From positions 3,359,501-3,423,500 of the forward strand of contig CADCSX010000005.1 in the NCBI GenBank assembly GCA_902805475.1: a stretch of 64,000 nt of DNA, read 5' to 3'. A program made the position numbers and the translations under genes. How positions within the stretch are numbered: position 1 is the first letter of the stretch; each line of letters opens with the position of its first letter. The notes under the pieces were generated by a model. The model was given only the letters and a program-made list of their open reading frames with translations. It was not told where the DNA came from and did no database searches. This document shows positions 1-11,190 of the stretch, piece after piece. Source of the stretch: Entonaema liquescens (Eukaryota; Ascomycota; Sordariomycetes; Xylariales; Xylariaceae).

Positions 1-3000
1 GCGACTGTCGCACATTATAATACAATATATCAGCCAGTTCTATAGCTCTATCGGCATGCGATGCTGAAACATGCGCGTCAATGAGCAATTCCCCGATATG
101 TAGGACAGTAGCAGGCGACCAACTGCGCTGGACCTCCCGCGAACGCCAAAGCTCGGCGAGAAGAGTCTAATGTCGGTCATGGTAGAAACGCTGCGAATTT
201 GCGAATTGGAACCCGCATTTCGCGACGACATGCGCATGCAAGAATTCCTTACTCTCAATCATCAGCTTTCGCACCAGTTTGTTGACCGCTTTTATGCCCA
301 TAGCGAAGTTGACCGTGGTACGTTTAATGGCATTTTCGCCCCCAATTTCCGTGAGCAGCGCAACGTATAGTTCGAAGATTATGTTCTTTTCGTTGCTGTA
401 AGAGCCTAGGATCTTGGTGTATCGCTCTGTGAAGGTAGCGAATAGCTTTTTGTCTAGCAAGGAGACAAAGCTATGGCGACCAAGGGAGACCCAAAGGCTA
501 CGCAGTCGAGCGCCGTGTTCCAGTACAAGCTCAATACTTGCTTTCTCCGCCGTTCCAGATGTGACAGAGATATACTGTTTATAGAGGAGTGTCTCTGACA
601 ATAGATCGGCCATAATCTGAGAGAAATGATTGGAGCCTAACTTCCCGTCCGCATGAAATAGACCCTCTTCGAGAGCGATGAGGAACACCAGTGTCACCTT
701 CGTAAGCTTTACATCGAGTTTGATGGTGATCATCTGCTCAGCGATGTCCAAACCTGGGAAGAGTATCAATACGCGTAATTGTCGAAGTAGCTCGTGGCCC
801 TCCCGCTCAAGTTTTACGGTCTTATATATGGAGGCGAGCGTCAAGGCAGCTTTGTAAAGGTTCATTGCGACTGTTACTGAAGAAAGGACCTTAATGACGT
901 TCTCTTGCAAGAGGCTCACTACTATAGTGTGGGAATTCTCAGTACTGAGCTTGGTATGCAATAATACTAACTCCTTCAGCTTAAGAAGGGTCGTCTCATG
1001 CCACCAACTAAACTGAACCTTGAACTGTTCGTAAGTTTCTGAGCATATCATAATGGCCCTTTCTACGGTTGATGTCTCCGTTTTCTTGCTACTGGTAATT
1101 ACAGTGACATAGAGCGTAGATAGACGTTTCTTAATGCTACGAACTTTGATCTGTGAGTGTTGTGGTTGTCTTCGTTTTTGTTATGACTTCTTCGTATAAG
1201 GTAATGGATTCCAGATAGTGTTCTTCACTCTTCTCGCAGACCTCCGCAAGGGAAATCAACGCTGCCAGGTATATCGCAGCTGAAATCCCAAAGGCTGCCT
1301 TTACCGTCTCTCGATACTCAATTGTAAGCTTGTAGAGGACTGAGAGTTCTACTTTCTGATGAAACTCGAGGACATAGCGGTACTGCTCGTACACCAACTG
1401 CGTGAACTCTTCCGATATTTTTATTTTATGGCGATGTTTAGTGATTGTATCCCATAGCACAATGCAGAGCTTTCGGAGTTCTTCCCAACGACTCTCCTCG
1501 CGGTAGAACCTAAGTACTATAACGGCCGCGTCAAAGGCATCACGATGGCAAGCACCATCATGGGTATACAAAGTCACTATTTCAGCGTAGTAGTCATACG
1601 CCTCCTTTCGACCAAGAAGCTGATAAACATAAGCCAATTGGTACAGTGTCTGTATTGTGAGTTTGTGTGTAGGACCCGAATTCTTTCGGTAGTGCTGGAG
1701 AAGCTGCATGTATATTTCGATGACTTTTTCGTAGCGATGATACTCCTTGTAAAATGAAATCAGGCTTGCAGTTGCATCCGTAAGGACAGCATCTTCGGCT
1801 TTAAGCGAAGTAAAGCACGCCCTCCAAATGCGAAGGTAGATTTGCTCTGCTCTGTCGAACTTCCTCTGTCGGTGATAACAGAGGGCCAAGCATGTTGCAG
1901 TTAGTACAGTTTCTGAGATAAAACTGCCTTCGAGTGTGATCTTTTCGTCGACTGTGAGGATTCCCTTCCAGACCAACTCCAAGGATTGGCGCAACACAAC
2001 TTCTGCTTCATGCCACTTTTCGAGTTTTATGTGAAGACCGACTAAAGCCAAAGATGCTTTAAAGAAGTGATGATCAACTTTGCCGGACCTCGCTCGTGTA
2101 TAGGTCGTCTCGTAGATTTCCCGACTTATGGTTTCGGTCTCTATTGTTGTAGTAGTAGTTTCCGTGGTAGTCTCTGTGATCTCCTCGACAACCTCGGTTA
2201 TTGTGGTAGAGGTTTCGGATGCTTCTTCCGTCCCGATCATCTTATACTCTTTAAACCATCCCCAGGCTCTTTTGAGGATCGACACGGGCACTGCGAGTAA
2301 CCCGAATTGCTGGAACAGGATGGAGAATTCTTTAAGGCGAAGAACAACAATTTTTGATTCAAATGAACGATGTTCGTACTCAGCCCAAATGCAAACCATT
2401 ATGTTGCATGCTTCACTGTCGCGCTTACGGCGGCGGAGGAAGTGGATATATTCAAGAGCAATATTAAACTGAACAAGTTGCAGTTCGGCGGTGGCCTTTT
2501 GTCGACAAGCTTTGCATATACGACTCCAGAGAGAAATATAAAGCTTCTCGGCGTGTATGAACTTATTGTGCGACTCGTATGTCTTAGCCATGCTGATAAT
2601 GATCGTAATTCGTAGTTCGTCGGTCAATTCCATGTCCTCACTTACTTCGAATATGAATTTGTCGTATTGGTCCTTGCTTCCTTGTGTCTCTCCCCTTTTG
2701 AGCGCGACCTTCATCCCCGCTAGGTCTCTAGCGATGCCTCGCTCTCGGGTGGAACCGCGTCCAAAACGGATGATGATTATCCCATGCAGTTCCTTCAGAA
2801 TGACAGCCGCCATATGTTCTTCATGTATGTCGCGGTATAGCTTAACCAGCGCCTCGAGCCACCGAATAACATGATCAGACTGAGCACCGTATTGTCCCTT
2901 ACAAACCTCAATGTAGAACTGAAGCATCTCTTCACGATATGTAACTATCTTAGTTCTCTCAGAATAAGTAATCCTCTCGGTGCAAGCCAAAAAGACTGAG

Positions 3001-5735
3001 GTACAGGTGATTACCAGCGGGCTAAACTTATAGAGGACCGCCTGGCCAATAGATGAAGCGCGATAGAACAATTCTGCAGCTTTCGTTGTATCCAGCCGTG
3101 CCCTATAAAGGGTACCGAGTATTATAAGACTCTATATTACGGCGTGATTCTTCTCTCCGAAGCAAGCCGAACGGACTTTTAATGCTAAATTGTGGAGGTG
3201 GAGAGTAGAAGCGGCATGCTGAGCCTGCCAGTTAGACCATTCTGGCATAACGAAAAAGGTAGAATCTGGAAAAACATCTTTAAACGTTGGTGATAGCGTC
3301 AGATCACCCTTTTCGCTTATGAGCGATGAATGTTGAAGATGGGAAACCCAATATGTCACGGTATATTTGACTAAGGCGTAAGATTGATATACTTGGTCGA
3401 CGATGGTTTTATTTACCATGTCAAAAGATGGGTCGCATGGCTGTATAAGAACATTCTTAGCATGTGATAGCAGTGTCACTGTCAGTAGGCGATGCGCATC
3501 CTTTAGCGAGATGAGTGACGAGCCGCAAAGCTGACTGATGTAACTGCGCACGATGGAGTGCTTGAAGTGAATAGCCCCTTTATTCTCAACGAGCAATCCT
3601 CCCGTAGCCAATATAACATTTCGTACGTTGAGATTTGATGAATTAGTTCGCTTCGAAAGATCGACACTCAGCAGATCTTTCGCTTCTCCTCTTTCAAGCG
3701 GTCGCTTGGCAACCACCATGAAGGTCAAGAGATGATTGAGGTTTTCATCTTTCAAGTTCACTTTGCCAATGATCTCCTTGAGGAGGCTCTTGTGGTTATT
3801 GTTGAGATCCGGGTTTATAGCGTGAATTAGCTTAGAGAATGAGTCAAAGCTGATGCCGGTATCTAGTAATTGGAGTGACAAGTATACGAAGAGGAAGGAT
3901 CCTTTTACTCGAGACACCAACTCTCCCAATAGTTCCTGCTGTTTTGGGCCACTTTGAGATGTATATGTCCTGTGCTGGGAGAGTCCGCCTATCAAGTAGA
4001 GCTGAATATCATCGTGGACTTGATTCAGGAGTAATCACAACGTGTCTTCCATCAGGCTGTGTGAGTTGGCCAATGTGTGGTATGGGACGGGAAAATATGA
4101 TAGCACGAATAATTTCCAGCTTCTTGACGCTATGGTGGATTCGTTGGAACAGCTCAAGTGCCGCTACATCTCCTCCAACTAGTTCATCTAGGCCGTCAAT
4201 AATTATTGTGAGGTTGACTCCCTTCTTATTGACCGCGGCAAATCCAGTATCAATCAAGGCCCATAATTCTTTTGTGGATTCTTCGTCGTTATGCTTCTCT
4301 CCAAATGTCTTTAAAGTTGAAGAAAGCTGCTTGAAAAGATCAACATTACCAATGCTAATCTCAAGTAGTTGTGACAACACGCTCTTCAAGAAGGCTATAA
4401 CGGTTGATTTCTCTTTGTAGTCGATAGCTATAACTCATTAGATTGGAAGATGCGGGATATAATAAGACCGCTTACCGAATGTATACGAGATTGTTCTATG
4501 CTTTTGTTCCAGATGGCCAATTGGCCTCTCTAATTGGTCGCGTACCCAAGTCGCTAGCATACTTTTTCCGCACCCAGCAATCCCCGTGACGGCGAGAATT
4601 CTCTCACCCTTTTCAAGAAAGTCTAATAGGTCGTTCTCGAGCCATTCACATGTTCCTTCAGCACGTCGTTTCTTTTCTTGAATACGACTATAGGGGTATG
4701 ATTTAACGTGAGCTCGAGTCGAGCCTAAGTCTCGGTGGAGTAGCGCAACATCGTTCCCTGTAATGAAGCTTCCAAGTTTGTAGCTCCAGATTGTGTAGAT
4801 AAGTTGCTCTCTCTTGGTACATATCTCTTCCAACTGGCTTCCGAATTCCCGATCGAAGTCGATGGTCGTAGACTTCTTGGAAAGTCGACTAATTCTTTGA
4901 TGATAAAAGACAGCAACATCACCAAGAAGATGCAAAAGGCATATGACGATTTCTCCCAAAGCGTGCGCGATTTCATTACTCAAAATGAATAGGGACCGGA
5001 GTTCGAGTGTGTTTACAAGGAGTTGACCGAGCTCGTATAAAGTATTGAACGTCGGTTCCAAAGCTTGGACTTGCTCACAGCCAAGCTGGTCTCGTTAGAT
5101 TCAATAAAGCTAATAGTTTAGCAATGTGACATACCTCTAAGACAAGATAGCAGCTTGCCAATGCAGTATCTCGTATGACTACACTATCGATAATGAAGTC
5201 TTCCACGGCCACGGTGAACTCGTCGATCTGAAGGCCAAAGAATTCAGCATTCTTGAGCACTTGATCCCACTGGCTCCCTCGCTTAGGTACCTATGTGGAT
5301 AATACTCTCATCAGCAATGTACTCCAAATAGGACTGCAGATTGATTCGCTTGAGGTACACATCGTCGACGTTGTCTAGCTCATGCACGAGCCGTGATCTA
5401 ACATATCGCGCCTTTTCAATGGTACGAGTAACCTGAATACGTGTCGATTTGGTATCGGAATGGCTCGTAGCACGGGCGGTCATGGAATAATTCTTTTCGA
5501 CTTCACTAGGGGATGTGACAACAATTCGCTTGGTTGACTTTAAGGATGTCCTTGAGCCGTTCACGAGGGAAGACATGTTTGATTCTGTTTTTGGATCTTC
5601 TGCAGAATTCAGGGACAAGTTGGAAGAAGAAACAGACCTTCGGGTCCGCAAACCTGAAACCTATCAGTATATAACAATTGACGAGTTTAGAAGATATAGC
5701 AACGTACTTTGCGGTAATTTACGAAGCCCTAACAT
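1..5735 (-). pseudogene. NACHT-TPR (NLR-like STAND) protein gene, disrupted, 3' end beyond the window
   Basis: The gene reads leftward from ATG 5735. Three clean introns are visible: 5654-5707, 5074-5134 and 4428-4475. After an N-terminal helical region comes a NACHT ATPase with Walker A GIAGCGKSML (about 4560-4590) and Walker B LTIIIDGLDEL (about 4182-4215), then a linker and a long TPR-like helical array from about 3100 to the window edge. The array has a Thr/Glu-rich insert near 2090-2210. Fungal proteins of this kind are signal-transducing ATPases tied to non-self recognition. The frame is broken five times: frameshifts near 5283-5295, 4009-4022 and 1137-1160, and in-frame TAG at 3132-3134 and 167-169. 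At both TAGs family-like coding continues in the same frame, e.g. LGTLYRARL after the first and AELWRSREVQRSW after the second. None of the breaks fits a spliceosomal intron. I call it a pseudogene; sequencing error could explain single indels but hardly all five. Confidence 0.82.
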
Positions 5736-6340
5736 GAGAGGCCTGTGGATATGAGCTACAGAACATAGGTATGTAAAGCAAATCCGCCAGTAAAATACTT
5801 ATGACGCACTCTCAATTAGAAGGGTGTTGGAACTGGCGCACATTTAATAGGTAGCAACTATGCAAGTACATATGCTACCTTTTCTAGGGTTTCTTGCTAA
5901 TTTAGGTAAGCTTCTAAAGTTCTGCCACGAGCGTGGCAACAGCCAAGGAAGTCAGTTCCGTGCATTGTAAACACATATCTGCTTATCGTAGAAATATACC
6001 TACCTATGTTTTCGATGCAGAATATGCCGCCAAGACAGTAAGAAAATGCATAACTAACCCCCTAGCCCGGCAAAGAAAGCTTCTTACTAACTCAGCATTC
6101 AAGACACCTGGGTGTTTGGGTCATGAGTTGTATTAGGGTTCTTGGTCTTACATAAGGGTTAGTATTGTTCGTGAATGACCTGAAACTTGAGGGTCACTAT
6201 CACTAAGAAGATGAGTGGAAAGTACCTTAAGAGCTCTATTCGATCAATCATGTCTATACCCATGTTACTCCCTTTCTATGCTTCTATGTACTCTATACTC
6301 TAGACATAGCCCCCCCTATCTTTTGTTTCGAGCAGGAAAT
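5736..6340. other. intergenic spacer
   Basis: This holds the upstream side of the NACHT-TPR pseudogene and the 3' side of the desaturase. The open frames here are short and have no recognisable content. No RNA gene was seen. Confidence 0.6.
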
Positions 6341-7708
6341 CTATTTAGCCCACTTCATAACACCAGGGTTGGTCGGGTCGTTTTCCACAAATTGGCAAGA
6401 ACGGGATGTTTCCCATAATGAACCCATAAACGAACTTTCATCGCTGTGGTAAAGATCGCCAAGTAATGGCTTGATCGCTCTGGTGGCTTCCTCGGCGTAA
6501 TAGAAAGGAATTCGCCTAATACATATTAGTTGGCTCTGTAATAGGCGTAATGGCACCATTATAATATTGTTGACTTACGAGAATAGATGATGGACAACAT
6601 GAGTATCGATGATACCATGGAATATGTGGCGTCCAATGAAGCCAAAATCACGATCGACAGTGGCAAGAGCTCCAGCAACGAAAGTCCAACGCGCACCATC
6701 GTAATGGGGAACGTCCTGGTGTGTATGGTGAAGATAGGTAATGGCGACTGATAGAACGTTAGCCACCTCATCTATATGATCTCATATCTCGCAACTTACC
6801 TAGCCAGTGGTTCACCCAGAGATAAGGAACTCCGTATAGGAGGAACACAGTTTGCCAACCAAGCGCCAATGAACTATAGTAAAGGCCCGCAGCCACAAGC
6901 GCGAGACCCAAATCAGAAATGAGAATGTATAAGGCCTCTTGTGGTCGGAAGACTCCGCTGAAGGGGTCTAAGTGGCTGCGTCTCCACCATTTGGCGTTCT
7001 GGTTTTGCATGCTGTCGTCTCCAGCCGTCGCATTAAGAAGGATATAAACCTGCCACCCTCCTAGTTGCTGACCAAGGAGTCGAATCAAATTCACTAGGGG
7101 CGCATCCTCGAGAACTTCGGAGTTGACGAAAGAACTTAAAGAGTTTCCTAGCGATCGAACAAACCAAGACGGCTCGGTTCGTGGGACAAACGCCATATCC
7201 TTCTGCATGTGACCGGTAAAGCGGTGGTGGCGAGCGTGAGAGAATTTCCACGAGAAATAGGGCACGCCTAAGGCGCAGTGCAAGACCCAGCCAACGGTGT
7301 CGTTAAGAAGTCGATGAGATGAGAAGGCACCGTGTCCACATTCGTGTGCCAAGATCCATAGCCCGACGCCTACAAGGCCTTGAAGAAATCCATACACAAC
7401 CCATAGAGAAGTGCGATAGGCGGGGTTAGATACAGACGGGATGTACGTCAAAGCAGCATAGGTGAGTGCACCGGCCATTACGAGATCCCGCGCAACATAA
7501 GATAGTGATCTCCATGTTGAAGGTTGAAAGCAATGAGGAGGGATAGCCTTTCGGATGGTGTTAATATCCGGGAATGCTTGTTGCTCTGGCTTAGTGTTCT
7601 AAAGCTTGATTGTCAGCGCTGATTTTCTTTTGCCTCGTATCTTTTACATACCAATTGCACTATGCGTTGCCTCGCAACAGGCGCTTCGACCTGAGTAATG
7701 GTAGACAT
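6341..7708 (-). CDS. delta-12-type fatty acid desaturase (membrane, di-iron)
   Basis: The protein is 399 aa from four exons; introns are 7599-7651, 6748-6799 and 6516-6578, all GT...AG, and the spliced length is an exact multiple of three. The three histidine boxes of the membrane fatty acid desaturase family are present: HECGH at residues 104-108, HARHH at 140-144 and HVVHH at 335-339, with hydrophobic spans between them. HECGH as box 1 and HxxHH as box 3 are typical of oleate (delta-12/omega-3) desaturases, which insert a double bond into phospholipid-bound oleate in the ER. The start MSTITQVEAP is the first ATG of the open exon. The protein is shorter than the usual fungal housekeeping delta-12 enzyme (about 450-480 aa), mainly at the N-terminus, so a diverged paralogue (acetylenase or conjugase) is possible. 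Upstream lie 3.5 kb of AT-rich spacer. Confidence 0.88.
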
Positions 7709-10700
7709 TATAGATGTGGTCTGGACCAACAGTAGAGTAGTATGGACCAGAGTGAACAAGGTTGAAATATTTCAGCCGAAGACTTCTCGAAGGTCTTTCG
7801 AGAAGATATGTGGAAGAAGAGAAAGAAGTTTAAGGTCTCATGCTGGCAATTTGAATGTTTGCAGAATTTTCGTCGGGGGGGCTTATTGTTAGTGCTATTA
7901 CCCTTCAACCCCATATCAAACCTAGGGTTAAAGAAAAAGGGGTGGCTTGCCATTCGAAAAAAATTACTCCACTAAGCCTCTTGCAAGTTACACGTGGGGG
8001 TCTGGAACGCAGAAACGCAGATCTTCGTTGAGATGAGCCTCAACACTACTATGGTTCCGCTTCAGAATGGATAGGGGTCCTGGGGTTTGGATCTTGGAAG
8101 CGGGTCTAGCTCAACATCTAAATCTGGTCCCTAGTATGCACGGTTCACAATTTGGTCTAAACTGAGTCTAAGTCATCAACGCTAGTCCCAATCTTACACA
8201 ATTTCCCTTTTAGATCCAGGGGTCCTAAGCAGAGCTAACCTTGTACCACGGTTTTAGAAAGCATGTGTACGAGACTTTTTAACCAATGAAAATTGATTTA
8301 AAGAAACAGAGGTGGGTATACTACCATATACCCCTGTTCCACTACTCTGGTTATTAAGATAAACACATGAAAATTCCTGCAAACGAGACGGTCAAAATAA
8401 TTCCCATTAATCTCTCCATTTAAAATTCTTACTTATCTGCCTGGTGTGTGATTAGTATTTCTTTTCTTCCCCTTAGAAAAGAAAAACTTTTTGAGACGAA
8501 AGGGAAAAAGACACACTTTTGTCGAAACATGACATCTATGAAGTAAATCTGTCCGTCATCCACCCCTCTTCATTGGAGTTACAGTAAGCTACCTACACAT
8601 ACATCAGAGGCGCCAAAGAGTAGGGAGTTGGCCAGCAGATTCCTTGACCGCTATCTCAACTAGCCTATAGAAATAGCCTGTCGTTCAAAAGGCGGTTCTA
8701 TGAATCTAACTATCTACGAACTCAAATACTACCATGCCTGACCAATCCCCCTACCAATTCCCCTCTCAGCTCACGTTGTCATACTCCGTGGATGGGTCAT
8801 ATGATGACGAAGACTAAAACATACCTACATATTATGTCGCTGAAAATTACTTCATCAACTCTTGTCTCAGCTCTTTAGATGTTGTAAAATGCATGTGACG
8901 ATCCTACCAGTCAACGAAAAGGGGAAAACAATAAAAGGAATTCAGCTTAGTAAATCCACCAATCAGACTTATTCATGCTTATTTGCGTTAAACTATGCTC
9001 TTATCATATGTATGTAGGTACGCACATGAATTCAACCAAGATCCATCTAACCCATCAGCTCGCTACCAGGGCTTGTTGGCTAGATCCATGCGAAGATACG
9101 CATATTTTTAATGGGGATATGGCCAAGTAACCCTCTTTGATACGCCGACCTGGTGGGCTACGGCGGGGATAAGAATAGATCCCTGCTCATACTCCTCATC
9201 ATAAGCCGAAACTAGAATTTTCCCCAATGTAGTTAAATACTGAAAAAATTCTAAGTGCTCATCACCGAGATTCATTGATATTTTTCTGAAAAGCTAAAAC
9301 CACCGAAGGTGACATGTTTGTATGTTATCCTCCACTCTCGATAGAATCCAATTCCTCATATGTATAGTTGGAACTTTTGTTATTGGGTTGACGTTTTATA
9401 CCACCCCACCGTGCCCTTTTGGTATAGACCTTTGGTTCACCGACTTTATCAGTATCCAACAAGACCCAACCAACTTCTGATATCCACGTCATACGATGCT
9501 GTCGTAAGGCATTGGCCTTAGCGACAACGCAGTGTGGTTAACGGAACTGATATGCCGAAAGAACACCGAAATCATTCAAAGCTCATACTTGATGGCTGTT
9601 ATCGCCTCTTATGTCTACGCTTCGTTTCCATAGCAGGTATCTTAAAAGCTTAGCATGTAAGTCTGTCTTCTAATAAAAACAAACCCAACTATAGCGTTCA
9701 TTAAATATTATCTATATTAAGGATAAGTATATATTTTGGGGTAAATGGCGGGGTCATAAAGGACAATATTCTAACCATACGATACACTTAATATGCCTGG
9801 TATATAATTAGCTATTGGGCATCAAAAGGCCCACCAGGGCCGATAACTCACTTTGGTGAGCCGCTAGCGAATGTTTCCCAATTTAGCACAAGCTCAGATG
9901 GACCCTCCATATCTATATTCCTAATAGTACTAAGTATTATTCTGTTGCTTCTATAAATGCCTCGGCAAGTCAGCACGCATAGTTGTGTTTGAATCAAGCA
10001 GGGTTTAACTGGACAGATTAAGCAAATACGGTTGTTGGACAAAATTCGATAGTCACTAGGGTTAGGAATATTCTAGAAAAGAATCCTCAGGTTCCACCGA
10101 CTACCTGAACTTTGAAGAAAGCCAATGGACCGTCATACTAATTTTAGGTAAACTGCATTCGTCCAGCTTAAAGGTTACCTGTTGACTGGCATAGAGCAAT
10201 ATAAGAATTGATAAGACTAACCAGCTAAAAGTGTGTATAAAAAATAGTTTCCCTCGGGGAATTCGTTGCTAGGTATGAGTGTTTTCTATCAGATAATTAG
10301 CAGTCATTGCTAGATTCAATATCAGCGAGTAAAATAATAAAACCATAGCACAATAACATCCAGTTATTGAAAATCAACAGATCGAGCGTATGTCAGATAT
10401 TAAATTTCAAAGCAGGCGCGTATTGAATTGATAATTTGGAAGAAAAATGGTTACTAATGTCGTCTCTTCAGTCTCCATTGTAATAAGTCAAAGTTGTCTT
10501 AATTGGTATTTATATTATAAGCGGTGCTTGTATATTGACTAACTCCAATCCACCAGCTCTATTGATGATGAAGGATGCTCTTTTTATATGTATACTTTAC
10601 ACGAAGACACTATGGCTATATCTAAAGTAGGTAGCTCCTTAGCCACTCATGTCAATATTTTAATAAATAAGACTTCAGTTATATCGACCAGGCAGCTGAG

Positions 10701-11190
10701 CTCTGTATAAATCGTTATGAGGGAGGTTAAGGAATTATCGGTGAATTGAGACTATAGCGCTTGAATATGCATCGAAAAGGACAAGCGCTTAGATAATAAT
10801 AATAATAGGGGTAGCATCGCTTGACGGATATAGCGTTGGTGTAAGGTGAGGATAAGCTTGGTAAGATAATAATGAAGGAGGTTTTCTTTTAGCATTATCG
10901 TAGGTAAGGCTTGAACAGATCATTTGGGTGAAGGTAAGTGGCGAGCTCTGATAAATTGTAGTTGAGAAATTGCGGCGCGGAGGTAATCAGCTCTCCGGTC
11001 GCATAATTAGGTATGTACCTGAGTAATATACCTAATATGAGAAATGATATTGGCTACATCTGCTTTGCGTATCATAATGCAGCCTACCGCATCCCAATGT
11101 AAACAAAACAGTAGGGTAGGTACTTTCCCCGCTTCAATCGAACGGTGACACAGTTTTTCTTCCAAGTCATGTTCAATCTCTATTGCCATA
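7709..11190. other. AT-rich gene-free region
   Basis: About 3.5 kb with only short, unrecognisable open frames on either strand. The stretch from about 9650 to 10900 is visibly rich in A and T and in TpA steps, including a TAATAATAATAATA run near 10794. It could be a decayed repeat, but no terminal repeats, transposase or reverse transcriptase motifs could be recognised. Confidence 0.6.
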
